This document shows, in pieces, positions 23,731 through 35,056 of a stretch of DNA of 64,000 bases. The DNA is taken from positions 22,356,001 through 22,420,000 of the forward strand of contig JAFFJZ010000004.1 of assembly GCA_018340375.1 (NCBI GenBank), in the 5' to 3' direction. The notes under the pieces are model-generated. The model worked only from the letters and a program-made list of their open reading frames with translations, did no database searches and was not told where the DNA came from. Position 1 is the stretch's first letter. Each line of letters begins with the position of its first letter. This DNA is from Gonatopus flavifemur. Lineage: Eukaryota > Arthropoda > Insecta > Hymenoptera > Dryinidae. A program made the translations under genes and the position numbers.

Positions 23731-23965
23731 CATGGAGAAAAAAATTTTGCTCCGACAGCGAAATCTAATTTTGTTGGGTACCTTTGAATGGAGTAACACA
23801 TTTTTTGCTCTGGCAGCAAAAATCAATTTGCTATCATAACCATCTTTGTAGCTGAGACAGCGCCTTTTGAGCTGTGACAGCAAAAAATGTTGACTCCTCG
23901 AGCAAAATTTGTTTGGTATTCTGCACATAATACCAAAATTTGCTGGAGAAGCAAACAGTTTTATG
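23731..23965. mobile_element. TTTGCTG/CAGCAAA word element
   Basis: Begins CATGGAGAAAAAAATTTTGC and contains tctggcagcaaaaatcaatt, gctgtgacagcaaaaaatg and ttgctggagaagcaaac. Same family as 14604-14928. The right terminus is not clear. Confidence 0.55.
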
Positions 23966-24971
23966 CGGCGCTCGCTTCGCTCTCAGGCTGTGATAAATCA
24001 TTCGTTGCTCTCATAGAATGTTTCAAAGAGAGAGTAAGCTACATCGTTTGCGTATGAAGAAGGTTTAGCCAGGTTTAGCCCAATAAAAGACGTTTATGAA
24101 CATCAATATCGCATTCTCGATGGAGACCAAGATATTTCATGGTTTTAACAGTTCTTCTTGGATCGAATGGATGTGGAATTTATAACGACATGCAAGGGAA
24201 GCGAAGTTTATAATCCTATTCGAATCCTTGAGATGAACCGCTTGAGTCCAGATAACCTTGACAGGTCGTCATGAAATATCGAATCAACCTGATGATCATT
24301 TTTACTAAGGTTCTCCTGCACTCACACCCCATTATCCGTTCTGTCGTTCCGCTCTGCAGCATTACGGATCTTTCATATCAATAATCCAAACGACACTGCA
24401 GAGAACACGTTGTCCCCAACAATATCCCACCCCTGTTTCCACCACGTTCTGTTTCAAACTTACATTCAATTTCAACAAATCGATATCATTCCCGTTAATT
24501 GTTTCCCGCGCGTGCACCGGTCACATGTTGTACATTTCCGAAACTCAATCTCTACCGTCGTTATTTTTCGTATATCATTTTTTTTGTTTTTATCGACTGA
24601 TCAATCAAACTCTTTTCCTCCCGATTACAGTGCTCTCGAATGATACAATTCGTGTAACATTTTCGTTTTCCCTTGAAATATATTATTAATGCCATCACCA
24701 GAAATGTTTCTTTTACCCACCGATTGACGACGACGACGACGACTCGTATTTCAAAATCGTCAAGAGAAACAGAAGCGGCCCGCTGAGGCGTACGCGTGCA
24801 CTCGAATGCTTTTATTTCAACGTCAAACCTTGGTCACCGGTTGAAATAAAACATCTTTTCCTTCACGTTTCAAAGATAGATTCCTCACCGCGATGGGAAT
24901 GATAAATTTACATATAGCTTTTCAACTGAATTCTCATGGCTTTACAAGATTTCAACGAACGTAAAGTCAAA

Positions 24972-25007
24972 CTTAACATGATTTCTTCTTCCTTGTTTCA
25001 GGTGAGT
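24972..25007 (+). promoter_or_regulatory. Candidate recursive splice (ratchet) site, zero-length exon
   Basis: A branch-point-like CTTAAC (24972-24977) is followed by a pyrimidine tract (tttcttcttccttgtttcag) ending AG at 25000-25001, and immediately by GTGAGT (25002-25007). An acceptor directly abutting a donor is the signature of ratchet points in very long insect introns. It lies in a repeat-free island, as expected for a conserved intronic element. The host gene would be on the plus strand with exons outside the window. Motif-only evidence. Confidence 0.55.
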
Positions 25008-26258
25008 CTCGAGAATTAATTGGATAAAGGAGGAGTTTCGAGGTGAGGTTTTTTTTTTGATTTTGAAAATGCATGCAACGACTTTTGAAAAATTTGAAAA
25101 TCAATCCAGTTTCTCTGCTCGAGATGAAAGGAATGACGAGATTCGTTCACGTATTGAATAAATTTCAATCGAAATATCGTATATCCTAGAAAACAAGAGG
25201 GTAACGAATTCATTCGACGTGTCGAGAGTAGCGTATCGATCGGTAACTTCATCGGCTCCGCGATACAGCTTTGAAATGAATTACTTCGTAAAACGCTGTA
25301 ACGATTTATAACTCCTGTTCGGGAGCTATACAACATATTGACCTGATTTCAAAAGTTTTTTCTTGATCGATAATATAACTCCATTGGAAACCGAGAAAAG
25401 TTTGACCAATATTCGCCAGAACATTGAGTTTCGAATTCCCGATTGGAATATCCAGAAATTCAAACATTCATTACGAAGTTCATGAAGAAATGATTTTCAT
25501 CCTCGAAATATAGAAATTGAAATTCCATAACCTACTTTCTTTGCCCCTTCTTCTCGATCGAACAACCTTTTCTCTTCTTTGCATCGAGCCCATGACTCAA
25601 TATCCATGTTTTTCTCCCCACAACAATGGCGAAAGACACAGGATTGAAGAAACATCAACATCACCACGTATCAAGTGCATCGCGGATAAATTCACTCGAG
25701 AAGCAATCTCCCGAATGATTCATCGAAACAATGTATCAGCCTTGAATAAATAAACACCCATTCCTGGATAATGTAAGTGTTCACTCGCAATCTGTTTCTC
25801 GCGATTAAATATTCACTCTTCATTTTCTCCTCGGAAGATTGATTCGAATTCATGATTCGTTTATTAATAGGGTATTAACGAACTATCGATCACTCGATGG
25901 AAATTATTATCATTATCCACGTTATCGTGTTTATCATCAACAGGTATCCGAGTTACAAAGTCTAATATTATAACAACTCCCGACGTTCGGTGTTCGAAAA
26001 AGTAAATAAATATCATATTTAGTTGAGAGTTTGAATAAATTGAGTTTGGTTTCGTAACACGAAGTCGTGTTTTAATGCGTCGAATAGCTTTTCCGGTGCG
26101 AAAAGCCTGATCCTTTTGAACCGTCGGGTGAAACTAGTCGTGGGATGGCTACATCACTTCGAATGCCTTACCCCTACTCAGTTCTGTCTCTTTTGCTCGT
26201 CAATGATTTGCTTCTTCTTCCTCTTCCTCTTTCTTTTCTCTTGCTTCATCTTTCGGTA

Positions 26259-26301
26259 CTGCTGCTGCTGCTGCTGCTGCTTCTTCTTCTTCTTCTTCTT
26301 C
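26259..26301. repeat. (CTG)n then (CTT)n microsatellite
   Basis: Seven CTG units followed by seven CTT units. Confidence 0.9.
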
Positions 26302-26654
26302 ATTAGAAGACCATCGACGCGTCGGGGAACCGTGTCGATCTACTCACAACTATTTAAATCTTTTGTAATCTCTCGCGGTACGCGTCGCTCTTGCATCCAT
26401 GCGAACGAACAAGTAATATGCTACCGTGCAGGTTTTATATTGTTTACGTTGGAGAATATACATTGAATTCTTTCTTGTGGTTTTTCGCAGAAGATTGGTT
26501 CAAGAATGTATTGCGTATTAGTTAACAGAATACTTTTTTTCGTAGTTGTTTTGCAGAACGTGTTGGGGTTTGTTGGAACATTTTTATATAATTTGACACG
26601 AATATTCGTTAAGTAGAATAGTACACTTTTATCTGGGCTCTTGTTGACACATTA

Positions 26655-26720
26655 TACGTGTAGCTCAGTCGGTTAAAGCACCTTTACAGCAGAAATATTT
26701 TCCAAGTTCGAATCCCACCC
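26655..26720 (+). pseudogene. tRNA-like remnant (A and B boxes)
   Basis: TAGCTCAGTCGG at 26661-26672 is a perfect internal A box, and AGTTCGAATCC at 26706-26716 is a near-perfect B box, 33 bp apart. The T-stem (CCAAG with CCCAC) and the acceptor ends do not pair well, so a functional tRNA is unlikely. It is a tRNA pseudogene or the head of an eroded SINE. Confidence 0.45.
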
Positions 26721-28690
26721 CAAGAAATTTCTGAATTTTTTCTTTTTTCATAACATTCTCAGGTTTATCAATTGAAAACATTAATTCTTTTTTCAAGCAC
26801 GTACCTTCGCGATGAGAAGGTAAATATTATTCATCAATTTTTTGAATATCATACCACAGAGGAAACTGGAATTGAATTTAAAAATGAATGAATAACATTC
26901 CAAGTGGTCTAACGATACTATTATGCAAATGAAGATTCAATTGAAATCCTATAAACACAGATTTTCCATCGTACATTATGGCGAAAGTTTTCTTTCTTTT
27001 ACGTAACACACTCGGTCGTTCGTTATCCACGGAAAGGGGTCTTTAATAATACGCTTACCAAGTGCATAAATCATATTTTCTGCTTGAAAATAGTTTTCAC
27101 TGATGCGTCATATTTCTGAACATGCCAATAATTTGTTATAATCATGTAAATAGAATAACCATACCGTCATCTCATCGTGCTTTGGAAAATTTGAAAAGAT
27201 ACGAATCGTGGGGTCGAGTTATATTATCGCTAATTTGCACCCAGAGAAGATTTTTTTTAACAAGCGAATGGAATGGTTTAAACAACATTGATATTTTCAT
27301 ATTTCAAGACCGGAGATTCACACTTGTGTTGTTGAAATTGTATTCTCGGTGCATGTAAATTATTCTCTCGTTCCATCTTTTGATGTTGTTTGTCCATTAA
27401 GATACGTAATCCATTTTCACTATAGATTCACTTGAGCATAAATTTAGATCTCTCGTGGTTTCTCTTATAATACCATCCATTAGAAACGATATCATAAGGT
27501 CCGGTTGCTCTATTTATTCTTTTCTGTCTGTTCTAATAGCGATTCTGATGAACAACATTCATTTCAGTGATAGAAATCTCAATTCAGTCTCCTCAATTGT
27601 ATTTTCTTTTCGTTCGTTCGAAATCCCTTTTGATCAATCCCCAAAGGATTTTCTTATTTAAGAATTGATAAAATCATGAGACAAAGAATAAAAAAATACA
27701 AATTATCCGTAGTTTATTTACTCTCGCAGCCAAGAAAAACTTTACTTTGGCTAGAATTCTGGGTCAATGGTTTGTTCCCTCGCACGTTGGAATCTATTCA
27801 CCCCGATTAACGGGAATTTATTCCAGCATAAAAGCGAGAAAAAATTCAGAAATCTCATACGCGGGATGCAGAGGAGTGATATGAGAAGAATTCATAAACC
27901 GTGTACAACAAAAGAAGAAGGTCGTCTAATTTGAGAATTCGATAGCAAGCGTAGTCACGTTTCGTTTTGTCACGGTTTCAAACAGCAATGTTTCTCTTAA
28001 TAATGATGCTGAAAATGTTGATTCTTTATTGTACGCGCAAAACAGTAGCGGTAGATACTTTTGTGAATCTCAGAGTGTGCCGTCGAAAACGAAAAGGTAA
28101 CAAAATCCTGTGTTGGAAGGAAACGCGAAGAGAGAATATAGAGAACGGATAGAGAGTATGGAGAAAATAAAAGAATGGGAGAAATGGAACGTACGTGTCT
28201 TCTTTGATAAATCCAACGGTTTTTAGAATCTCGCGCTTTTTTTCTACCCCGAAAGCAGACTTTGGATAATGGATGAAAAAGCCAGACGTCATCTACGTCA
28301 GTCAGTTTTAGAAAGAAAAGGAGACACGAAATGGGAAGGGTTTAGGTTTTTCTGATACTTCCGACTGAATTTACGCCACCGAGTACACATATTTTATCAC
28401 TTCCAGCGAAAATTCTCAAGGTGCGCGTGTGTCTTGTTTGGCTCGAGCACCCACTTCGGTTTTCTACGGTAAATGAAAACGACAGGGGATAACGTGGGAG
28501 AGGTTTCTCTTTTCTTTTCTGTGAATATTTAACTATCATGGAGACTCGTGGAGGGTTTTTTCCTTCGAATGGAATCAACGGAGAGAACTCTTTTTGACTC
28601 TGGCAAAGACTCAAGATCTTCCCTTTGAGACACAATTCATTGAAATTCTTGTGGTTGAATAATTTTCCCAACAGGATTTCATGACTGGCC

Positions 28691-30417
28691 GAATGGCATG
28701 GTCTTTGACCGTTGAGTGATAACGCTTGGACTCAGCGATGGCGGAAAATAATCCGCCAATGATAGAATTCATGATTGGTCCAGTGATGGGCCAATTAGGG
28801 TGTCAATTGGTGTCCATTTAAAAACGGAAATTGAACAATTTTTTTTGTTGAATTCATATTTGAATTCTTTGAATCTGATCTTAGATTTATGATCAACAAC
28901 TCCAGAAGCATCTACTCACAGTTTTGAGACTGAAAGAGAAGTTGAGCAAAGTTCAGATTCGCTATTTTGAATTCTAAAAAACCATTATGGAAAATGGTAG
29001 GCACTGAATTTTTTTAACCTAAAAATACATTTAGGAAATCCATTCGATTTGGAATTGTTTCAAAAGAAGGCTTTCACCATCGATGGGACCATGTATAACA
29101 GTTTTTGAAGCGAATAAATATGATTCTAAGAATAAATTTGTAAAGACGCTGGATTTGAAATAGCGGTATGGAATCTTCAAATGATGAAATTCCATGCTCA
29201 GAGTATCTGCGCGAAGATTCTCTAAATTGCTCATTAGAAATTTGTAATTGGGTTTACAAAATGCAACTCGATACTCAAAATTGGTCCTCGGGTCGCTTGA
29301 GGGTCATGGAGTCCTCGGGGAATGGACGAAATTTTGCCACTTACGTATTTTCTGAACAATTAAGCGATAAACACAAATTTTTAACTCTCTGGGGATACAC
29401 TTATAGTTACCTCACGCATGGAATAGACTAGGTCAGTTTCACCCAAGTGTATTTTGATCGCTCATATCTCGGCTTTAAAACAAATCCGAAACCCGCTTTG
29501 CCCTACAGTTGATAGTTTCTTCAATATTTAAAGAAATGTGAAAGTACTTTTTCAGAGATATACAACTTTTCGAAATGAAGGATGGGTCATTTTGACTCAG
29601 TCTACCCCCAGAGGGTTGAATGTGCAATGATAGAGTAACATACATTGTTGAAATTGAGCTTTTAATATGAAATTGGAACTTCAAATGATTTCTCAAAACT
29701 ATACATTCTCTAAAATCTTTGGAGTGAGATTTCACTCTTTAGCCTACCAGAAGTGAGCCTGTCGACTTTTCGAGTGAAATTTCCACTCTTTTAGAGTGAT
29801 ATTCTAAGGTTTGAGGGTAGAAACTCACAACCACTTCGACTAGAGTGAATTTTTCACTCTAAAAGAGGGCGAGGTCACTCGAAACGCGTGAAAATTCCAC
29901 TCGAAGCGGACAGGCTCACTTTTGACACTTCGTGGAGTGAAACGTGCGATTTTTCACTCTTTCAGATTCAGAGAGCAGCATCATTTTCATAACTTGTTTT
30001 CTGATGATTAGGAATAGTTTTTGGGCTTTGAATTTATATTGAGAGCGTATTCCTGCATATCAGTCGTAGCAGAATTCGAACCGTTTTAAGGTCCTTAACA
30101 GGAAGCTGGGGTTAGATTTCAAAAATTTGAGACGATAAATTCAAAATAGTGAACGTCAATTCATTCTTATGCACGGAAATCTTCATGCGAGTGTTTTTGG
30201 AACTCATTATCAGATTTGATTCACAAAAATCAACATCTTAGATAAAAAATGGCGAGGCTGAATTGTTGAGAAATCAAGGTTTATGCTCGAACCTTTGATG
30301 CATAAGATCGGAAATGTGAATTTCGGAATTGTAAGACCAAAATGGTAGCCTTGAACTGTGGTCTTTGAGTCACATAACACCGACCCTGGGGTAAAATTTG
30401 CAAAATTCAACTTGGTG
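28691..30417. other. Repeat-derived, no gene
   Basis: 28700-28810 holds tggccaat/attggcc-type words. 28840-29030 has faint resemblance to the 122-bp satellite. 29430-29740 has tandem-like text with no coding signal. A GAGTG-word foldback lies at 29752-29920. Confidence 0.35.
29752..29920. mobile_element. 169-bp foldback element with GAGTG words
   Basis: Ends AGTGAGCCTGTC (29752) and GACAGGCTCACT (ending 29920) are exact inverted copies. The interior repeats GAGTGAAA/TTTCACTC. The same word continues on both flanks (29722-29740, 29936-29963), so the annotated part may be the core of a longer element. Confidence 0.65.
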
Positions 30418-31800
30418 AATTTATTTATTTATTTATTTATTTATTCAACGGGCAATAACGCCCTTTAGTGACCAAATTATTGATACAATACAGTGAAAAT
30501 TTAACAAATAAAATAAAAATAAAAAAAAATATATAAAAAAGAAATCATATAAAGTGAACAGACGGATTACAAAAAGACATAGTACAAAATATAACATCCT
30601 GTACAGGATAAATAACGAGTATAAGAATATTACAATCTCACACACCTACTAGAACATGCTCTAGAGACAGAAGTCTTGAATACTGAAACTGATCCAGAAA
30701 AGAAATCCAACTCATCTCTATAAGTATTTGCTAAACAACAAATTCGATTTACTGGGTCAGTATAAAAGAATTGCGACTTAAACATAGGAACATTGAAAAG
30801 TAATGGGTTCCTAAGAGACCTGGAGGGTACATTGAAATTTAAGAGAGAGAGAAGTTCAGGGCAATTGATTTGACCATTGATTATTTTGGAAATGAATACC
30901 AAATCATTGATCATTCTACGAGTTTCGAGAGTGTTCATGTTGAACAACCCCATCAACGGACCATAATCATGGCAGGATATAGCCATGGGGGTATGATTTT
31001 TGAAAGCCAAAAATCGTAAAAATCTATGCTGAACTCTCTCGATAAGTTTACAATATTTGTCATGATGAGGAGACCAAATGTGAATCGCGTATTCTAAGTT
31101 AGGTCTCACGAGAGCATTGTATAACGTAATCAATGTTGAGGGCTCTTTGAAGTCAGCAGACATACGCTTCAAAAAACCGAGCTGCTTCATAGCTGTGTTC
31201 GCCACATTATGATAGTGAAAAGTAAAATTGAGCTTGGAATCGAACGTAATACCTAAATCGAGCATATTCTGCACAACCTCCAAGCTTGAGCCACTCAACT
31301 CATAAGAGAAGGTGATGGGCTACAATTTGCGCGACAGTCTCATAACTTTACATTTCACTATATTCAGCTTCAATTTATTCAAGGAACACCATGATTCCAA
31401 TTCATACAAATCCGACTGCAGAGCAATGGCATCAGCGTATGACGAAATTTTCATGAACAATTTCAAATCATCCGCAAAAATTGAATGCTTCGCAAATTTG
31501 AAGTTGTTGCCAATATCATTAATGAAAAGTGTAAAAAGCAGTGGTCCCAAATGCGACCCTTGCGGAACGCCTGAGCAAACATTGATAGTCCTTGAGGTAA
31601 AGTTTTTAATTTTGACAGTTTGGGTTCGATTCATAAAATAGCTTCTTATCCAAATAAGAATATTACCACGGAAACCAAGATGATTTAATTTAGATAAAAG
31701 AACGTTATGATCAACAGTGTCGAAGGCTTTGGTGAAATCCGTATAAACAGTATCAACTTGACTGTTATCATCCAAGTAATTCAAAATACTCAACGTAAAT
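30418..31800 (-). mobile_element. 5'-truncated non-LTR retrotransposon (LINE) with (AAAT)n tail
   Basis: On the minus strand the element starts inside the reverse transcriptase and runs to a tail of about seven AAAT units (plus-strand ttta repeats, 30418-30446). 5' truncation and a simple-repeat tail are hallmarks of target-primed LINE insertion. Protein features suggest the Jockey/I/CR1 assemblage; the exact clade is not assigned. A second fragment of a related element lies at 44400-45225. Confidence 0.85.
30630..31799 (-). pseudogene. LINE reverse transcriptase, C-terminal part, one nonsense codon
   Basis: The translated fragment begins within the RT domain. It shows YTDFTKAFDTVDH (RT block with the first metal-binding Asp), SGVPQGSHLGPLLF, and FADDLKLF, the catalytic motif (FADD rather than the commoner YADD), followed by LNIVKCKVMRLSRK. 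TAG at 31320-31322 then interrupts the frame; a single C to T from CAG would explain it. The same frame continues 222 codons through the post-RT region (LVRPNLEYAIHIWSP, LIERVQHRFLRFLA, ETRRMINDLVFISKI), typical of the C-terminal segment of Jockey/I-like LINEs. No endonuclease domain remains, so the copy is dead. Confidence 0.88.
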
Positions 31801-31973
31801 TCAGGAAACCTTTATGAAAAGCGTTGGTTTGATGAATCTTCATTTACTGTGAGATAATTGAATACAGATATCAGATGACGTTTCGGTTCTCAAATGGAAC
31901 CATCTTCAGAACATGCTTTTCACAAGATGGAAAGAAATGTCTCTTGAACTCAACAGAAAGAATCAATCTTCTG
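31801..31973 (-). repeat. Remnant with hammerhead-ribozyme-like core (Penelope-type end?)
   Basis: On the minus strand, 31909-31877 reads CTGAAGA, then GGTTC/GAACC separated by a 7-base loop, then GAAACGTC. This matches the hammerhead core CUGANGA - stem II - GAAA. Penelope-like and related retroelements are known to carry such motifs at their ends. Stem I pairing is not obvious, so activity is doubtful. It abuts the truncated LINE. Confidence 0.4.
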
Positions 31974-32276
31974 CACTGACTGGGAAACGACCTGGTTGAA
32001 ACATTCGTGGTCGCAGCAACTTGAAATCCGGTTCGATTCACCAGAAAATGTGATTCCGATGTCCAGAAAAAGTGGTTGGAGCCAAAATTAACTACATATT
32101 CTGGTTACTACACCAAGAAAAGAATCTCGTTTTTCTAACCTGAAAAATGTAAATTCAGTTAATTTTTGCTTCAACCACTTTTTCTGGACATCAAAATCAC
32201 ATTTCCTAGTGAATCGAACCAGATTTCGAGTTATTGCGGCCACGAATGTTTCAACTAGGTCGTTTCTCTGTCAGTG
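31974..32276. mobile_element. 303-bp foldback MITE, CACTGAC ends
   Basis: Ends CACTGACTGGGAAACGACCT and, inverted at the right, CACTGACAGAGAAACGACCT. Long arms pair: catgatgtccagaaaaagtgg-type text with ccactttttctggacatc. No coding; no target duplication recognised. Confidence 0.7.
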
Positions 32277-32839
32277 TGACGTTGATCAAGTCCACAAGCA
32301 GATTTCTAGTGTGATTTGCGTAGTGTAGCTGGATATAGCGAAGAGTATAGAACATCATATTCTCATGGTTTAGAAAAAGATCCAAGTTCCAAAAGTTTTT
32401 TATCTCTATGAGAAGATTTTTCGGATTGATTGAAGCGTCTTCCTGATTAAAACTTTCAGAAGAAGTTGCTTTTCATAGAAGAAATATTGATATCGTTTAA
32501 AAACATTTCCTTTCGACATACTAGTTAAAAAAGGAAACACCAAAAAATGACTGTGGGCATGATTTTGGGCCACTGAATGATCTGAAGAAAAAAAAAATGA
32601 AGGCAAATTATTCCTTGTTGAATTCGCTGCCGCATGAACTAGAATATATTTTTGAAATCAATTAACAATTAAATGGCGGTCACTTTTTGGAAAAATAAAA
32701 ACGATTTTAGAGGCTAGGAAATCGGGTAAAAATCGGAGAATTTTTGTCCAATCGAATCTGTCCTAATTCACGCGATGGCCACTTCAACAAGAAATAATTT
32801 GCCAGTTTTTTTTTGTTTTATTCAGATCATCCAATCGCA
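32277..32839. other. No gene
   Basis: AT-rich sequence with no recognisable protein, tandem array or clear inverted repeat. Confidence 0.35.
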
Positions 32840-33070
32840 CCATATTGAATCCGTCATTTTGAATTTGCAGATTTTGAAAACGCATTCGTAATCAGCGACT
32901 CCAAAACCCCCCGGGTACTAAATTTGAAGGGGATTCGATGATTTTTTTCAATTTTCGTCCGCCATATTGGATCCGCCATACTGAATGTTTTAAATTTAAG
33001 CAACAGATTCTTAATCAGCGACTCCACAAACCTCCCAGTGAAAAATTTCGAGCAAAATTGAGAACTCCTT
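32840..33070. repeat. 122-bp satellite, two units
   Basis: Units begin ccatattgaatccg (32840) and ccatattggatccg (32962), exactly 122 bp apart. Each is followed by cgtaatcagcgactccaaa / cttaatcagcgactccaca. Same unit as 23170-23700. Confidence 0.75.
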
Positions 33071-33437
33071 ATAGTTTTATCCAGTTTTTTGGCATGCGGC
33101 CCCACTGTGAAACGCCCAAAATCATCTCCATCGTCACTTTTTGTTTTTTTTTTTCTAAAACAGAGTGTCAGAAAAAATGTTTTTTGACAATAGTTAATCT
33201 CGAATAAATACACATACAATTCTTTGAAACGATATCTGCATTCATCCTATGAAAAAAACTGTTTGACGAAAAATTTTCCTCAAAAATCTCGATCAAAAAG
33301 ACCCCTTGAGGGAAGGTCTTCATCTAGCGACCCCAAAATAAGGTGATTTTCTCGAATTTTTTTCTCATAGAAGGAAGTCAATAAAGAACTCGGTGGTTTT
33401 CACACTTCTAAATTGAGTCTTCAAGTACATAAAAACA
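33071..33437. other. No gene
   Basis: AT-rich with gatctcgatcaaaaa-type text and homopolymers; nothing supported. Confidence 0.3.
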
Positions 33438-33447
33438 TTTTTCTCAG

Positions 33448-33755
33448 AGACCGGCTCCATGGCTCAGGGGTTGACGCACTAACTTTCAGACATCGATGTC
33501 CGACAGGCTTTTGAGGGTTCGAATCCCTGACTGATCGATCTGCCTTTCTCCCTAACGGTGATGCCGCGCAAGGGGAAATGGCGGTTGGTGCGTCAACTAA
33601 AGTTCATCCCGAAAGCGGCCACCACCGTAATAGGAAAACGACGGTTGATGAGTCGGCGAATCTTACCTCAGCCGCGTAGGTTAGGTTGGAAGTACGCTTT
33701 CCCCGGTCCAATTGGCCTTGGCAGCGTAAAGAGACCGGGTTAACAAAAAAAAAAA
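33448..33755 (+). mobile_element. tRNA-derived SINE with poly-A tail and target duplication
   Basis: The 5' head has a pol III A box (TGGCTCAGGGGTT, 33460-33472) and a perfect B box (GGTTCGAATCC, 33516-33526). The T-stem pairs GGG/CCC around the loop, and the long middle segment resembles a Leu/Ser-type variable arm. A 200-bp unrelated body follows (GC-rich, with ggttaggttggaagtacgc), then an A-run at 33744-33755. TTTCTCAG is duplicated on both sides (33440-33447 and 33756-33763), showing insertion by target-primed reverse transcription. It would depend on a LINE partner; which one is unknown. Confidence 0.88.
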
Positions 33756-33803
33756 TTTCTCAGTAAAAAATAACACTATGCACGGAAAGACCAGGTTTAT
33801 TAA

Positions 33804-34823
33804 CCCATTAACGCCCAAGCGCCTCGATTTTGTGTCAACTTTTCGACACGATTATTTGTAATGTTATCGCCTTCAAAAAAATTCAGTTTTCACATATTTT
33901 GGCGTGAAATTTCATGCTCTTTCAGGAACCGTGGTCAGAATTATGATTAGACCCCTAGGAAAAAAGATATGGCCGATTTAAACTCAAAAAACGTGAAAAT
34001 TGGAAAAAAAAAATTTTCTCGACGTTTTTTCATAATGTTATCGCCGATAATTTGTGCTCTCATTATGGACAAAGGTGGACAAAATACTTCAGGTTTGAGA
34101 GGAGATTTTTGTTATCCAAGTGAAATCGCTTTTTTTTACAAAATGGCGGCAATAACGTAAAGATTTCATGAAAAACATTACTCATTTTTTTTCTCGAAAA
34201 CTATGGCCTGGATCAAAAAATTCAAAAGAACAAAAATGTCTTATAATTAGTCAAGGAATACTCAAAAAATTTTTCAAATATTTTTGACACGTTTTCGAAA
34301 AATCAGATTTTCCGAATTTCCAAAAAAATTTTAAATCGTCTCAAAAAATTCTAAAAAAATTTGTGAGTGTTCTTTGAATGATTCTAAGACACTTTTGTTC
34401 CCATAAACTTTTCGATATAATCTACTTTTCGTGAAAAAAAATAAGTAATGTTTTTCATGAAATTTTTACGTTATTGCCGCCATTTTGTAAAAAAAAAACG
34501 ATTTCACTCCGATAACAAAAATCTCCCCTTGCACCTGAAGTATTTCGTCCACCTTTGTCCATAATTAGAGCACAAATTATTGGCGATAACATTATGAAAA
34601 AAAATCAAGAGAATTTTTTTTTATCAATTTTCACGTTTTTTGAGTCTAAATCGGCCATATCTTTTTTCCCAGAGGTCTAATCATAATTTTGACCACGGAT
34701 CCTGAAAGGGCATCGAATTTCACGCCAAAATATGTGAAAACTGGATTTTTTCAAAGACGATAACATTACAAATAATCGCGTCGAAAAGTTGACACAAGAT
34801 CGAGGCGTTTGGGCGTTAATGGG
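33804..34823. mobile_element. 1020-bp piggyBac-type MITE, TTAA target site
   Basis: TTAA lies at 33800-33803 and 34824-34827. The ends are CCCATTAACGCCCAAGCGCC and, inverted at the right, CCCATTAACGCCCAAACGCC. Arms of about 400 bp are near-identical inverted copies (for example gacaaaggtggac and gtccacctttgtc) around a loop of about 230 bp. CCC-starting ends with TTAA duplication are diagnostic of piggyBac. No transposase is present. The sister foldback copy at 43950 provides the near-exact empty site. Confidence 0.88.
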
Positions 34824-35056
34824 TTAATATTTAGAAAGAATTTATCAACGTTCGGAAAAATGACTGTCAATTTAGGGAAAAAGAGGATCGCTAAAAAATA
34901 TTCGTAGTGAGTCTACCAAAAATTCGTAGTCAAAATATTAACAGTTGATAGTTTCATGGGTATTTTTCACAGTGAAACTATCAATTTTTAATACATCGTC
35001 TACAAATTTTTAGTAGACCCACTACGAATATTTTTCAGCGATCCTCGTTTTCCCTA

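Larger units (their letters stand above)
23966..28690. other. Single-copy island of 4.7 kb without transposons
   Basis: No inverted-repeat element or transposon fragment is visible, in contrast to both flanks. No coding exon is supported. It contains a candidate recursive splice site at 24972-25007, a tRNA-like remnant at 26655-26720 and microsatellites ((GAC)n at 24727-24743; CTG/CTT at 26259-26301). Repeat exclusion together with the splice motif hints at constraint. Confidence 0.45.
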
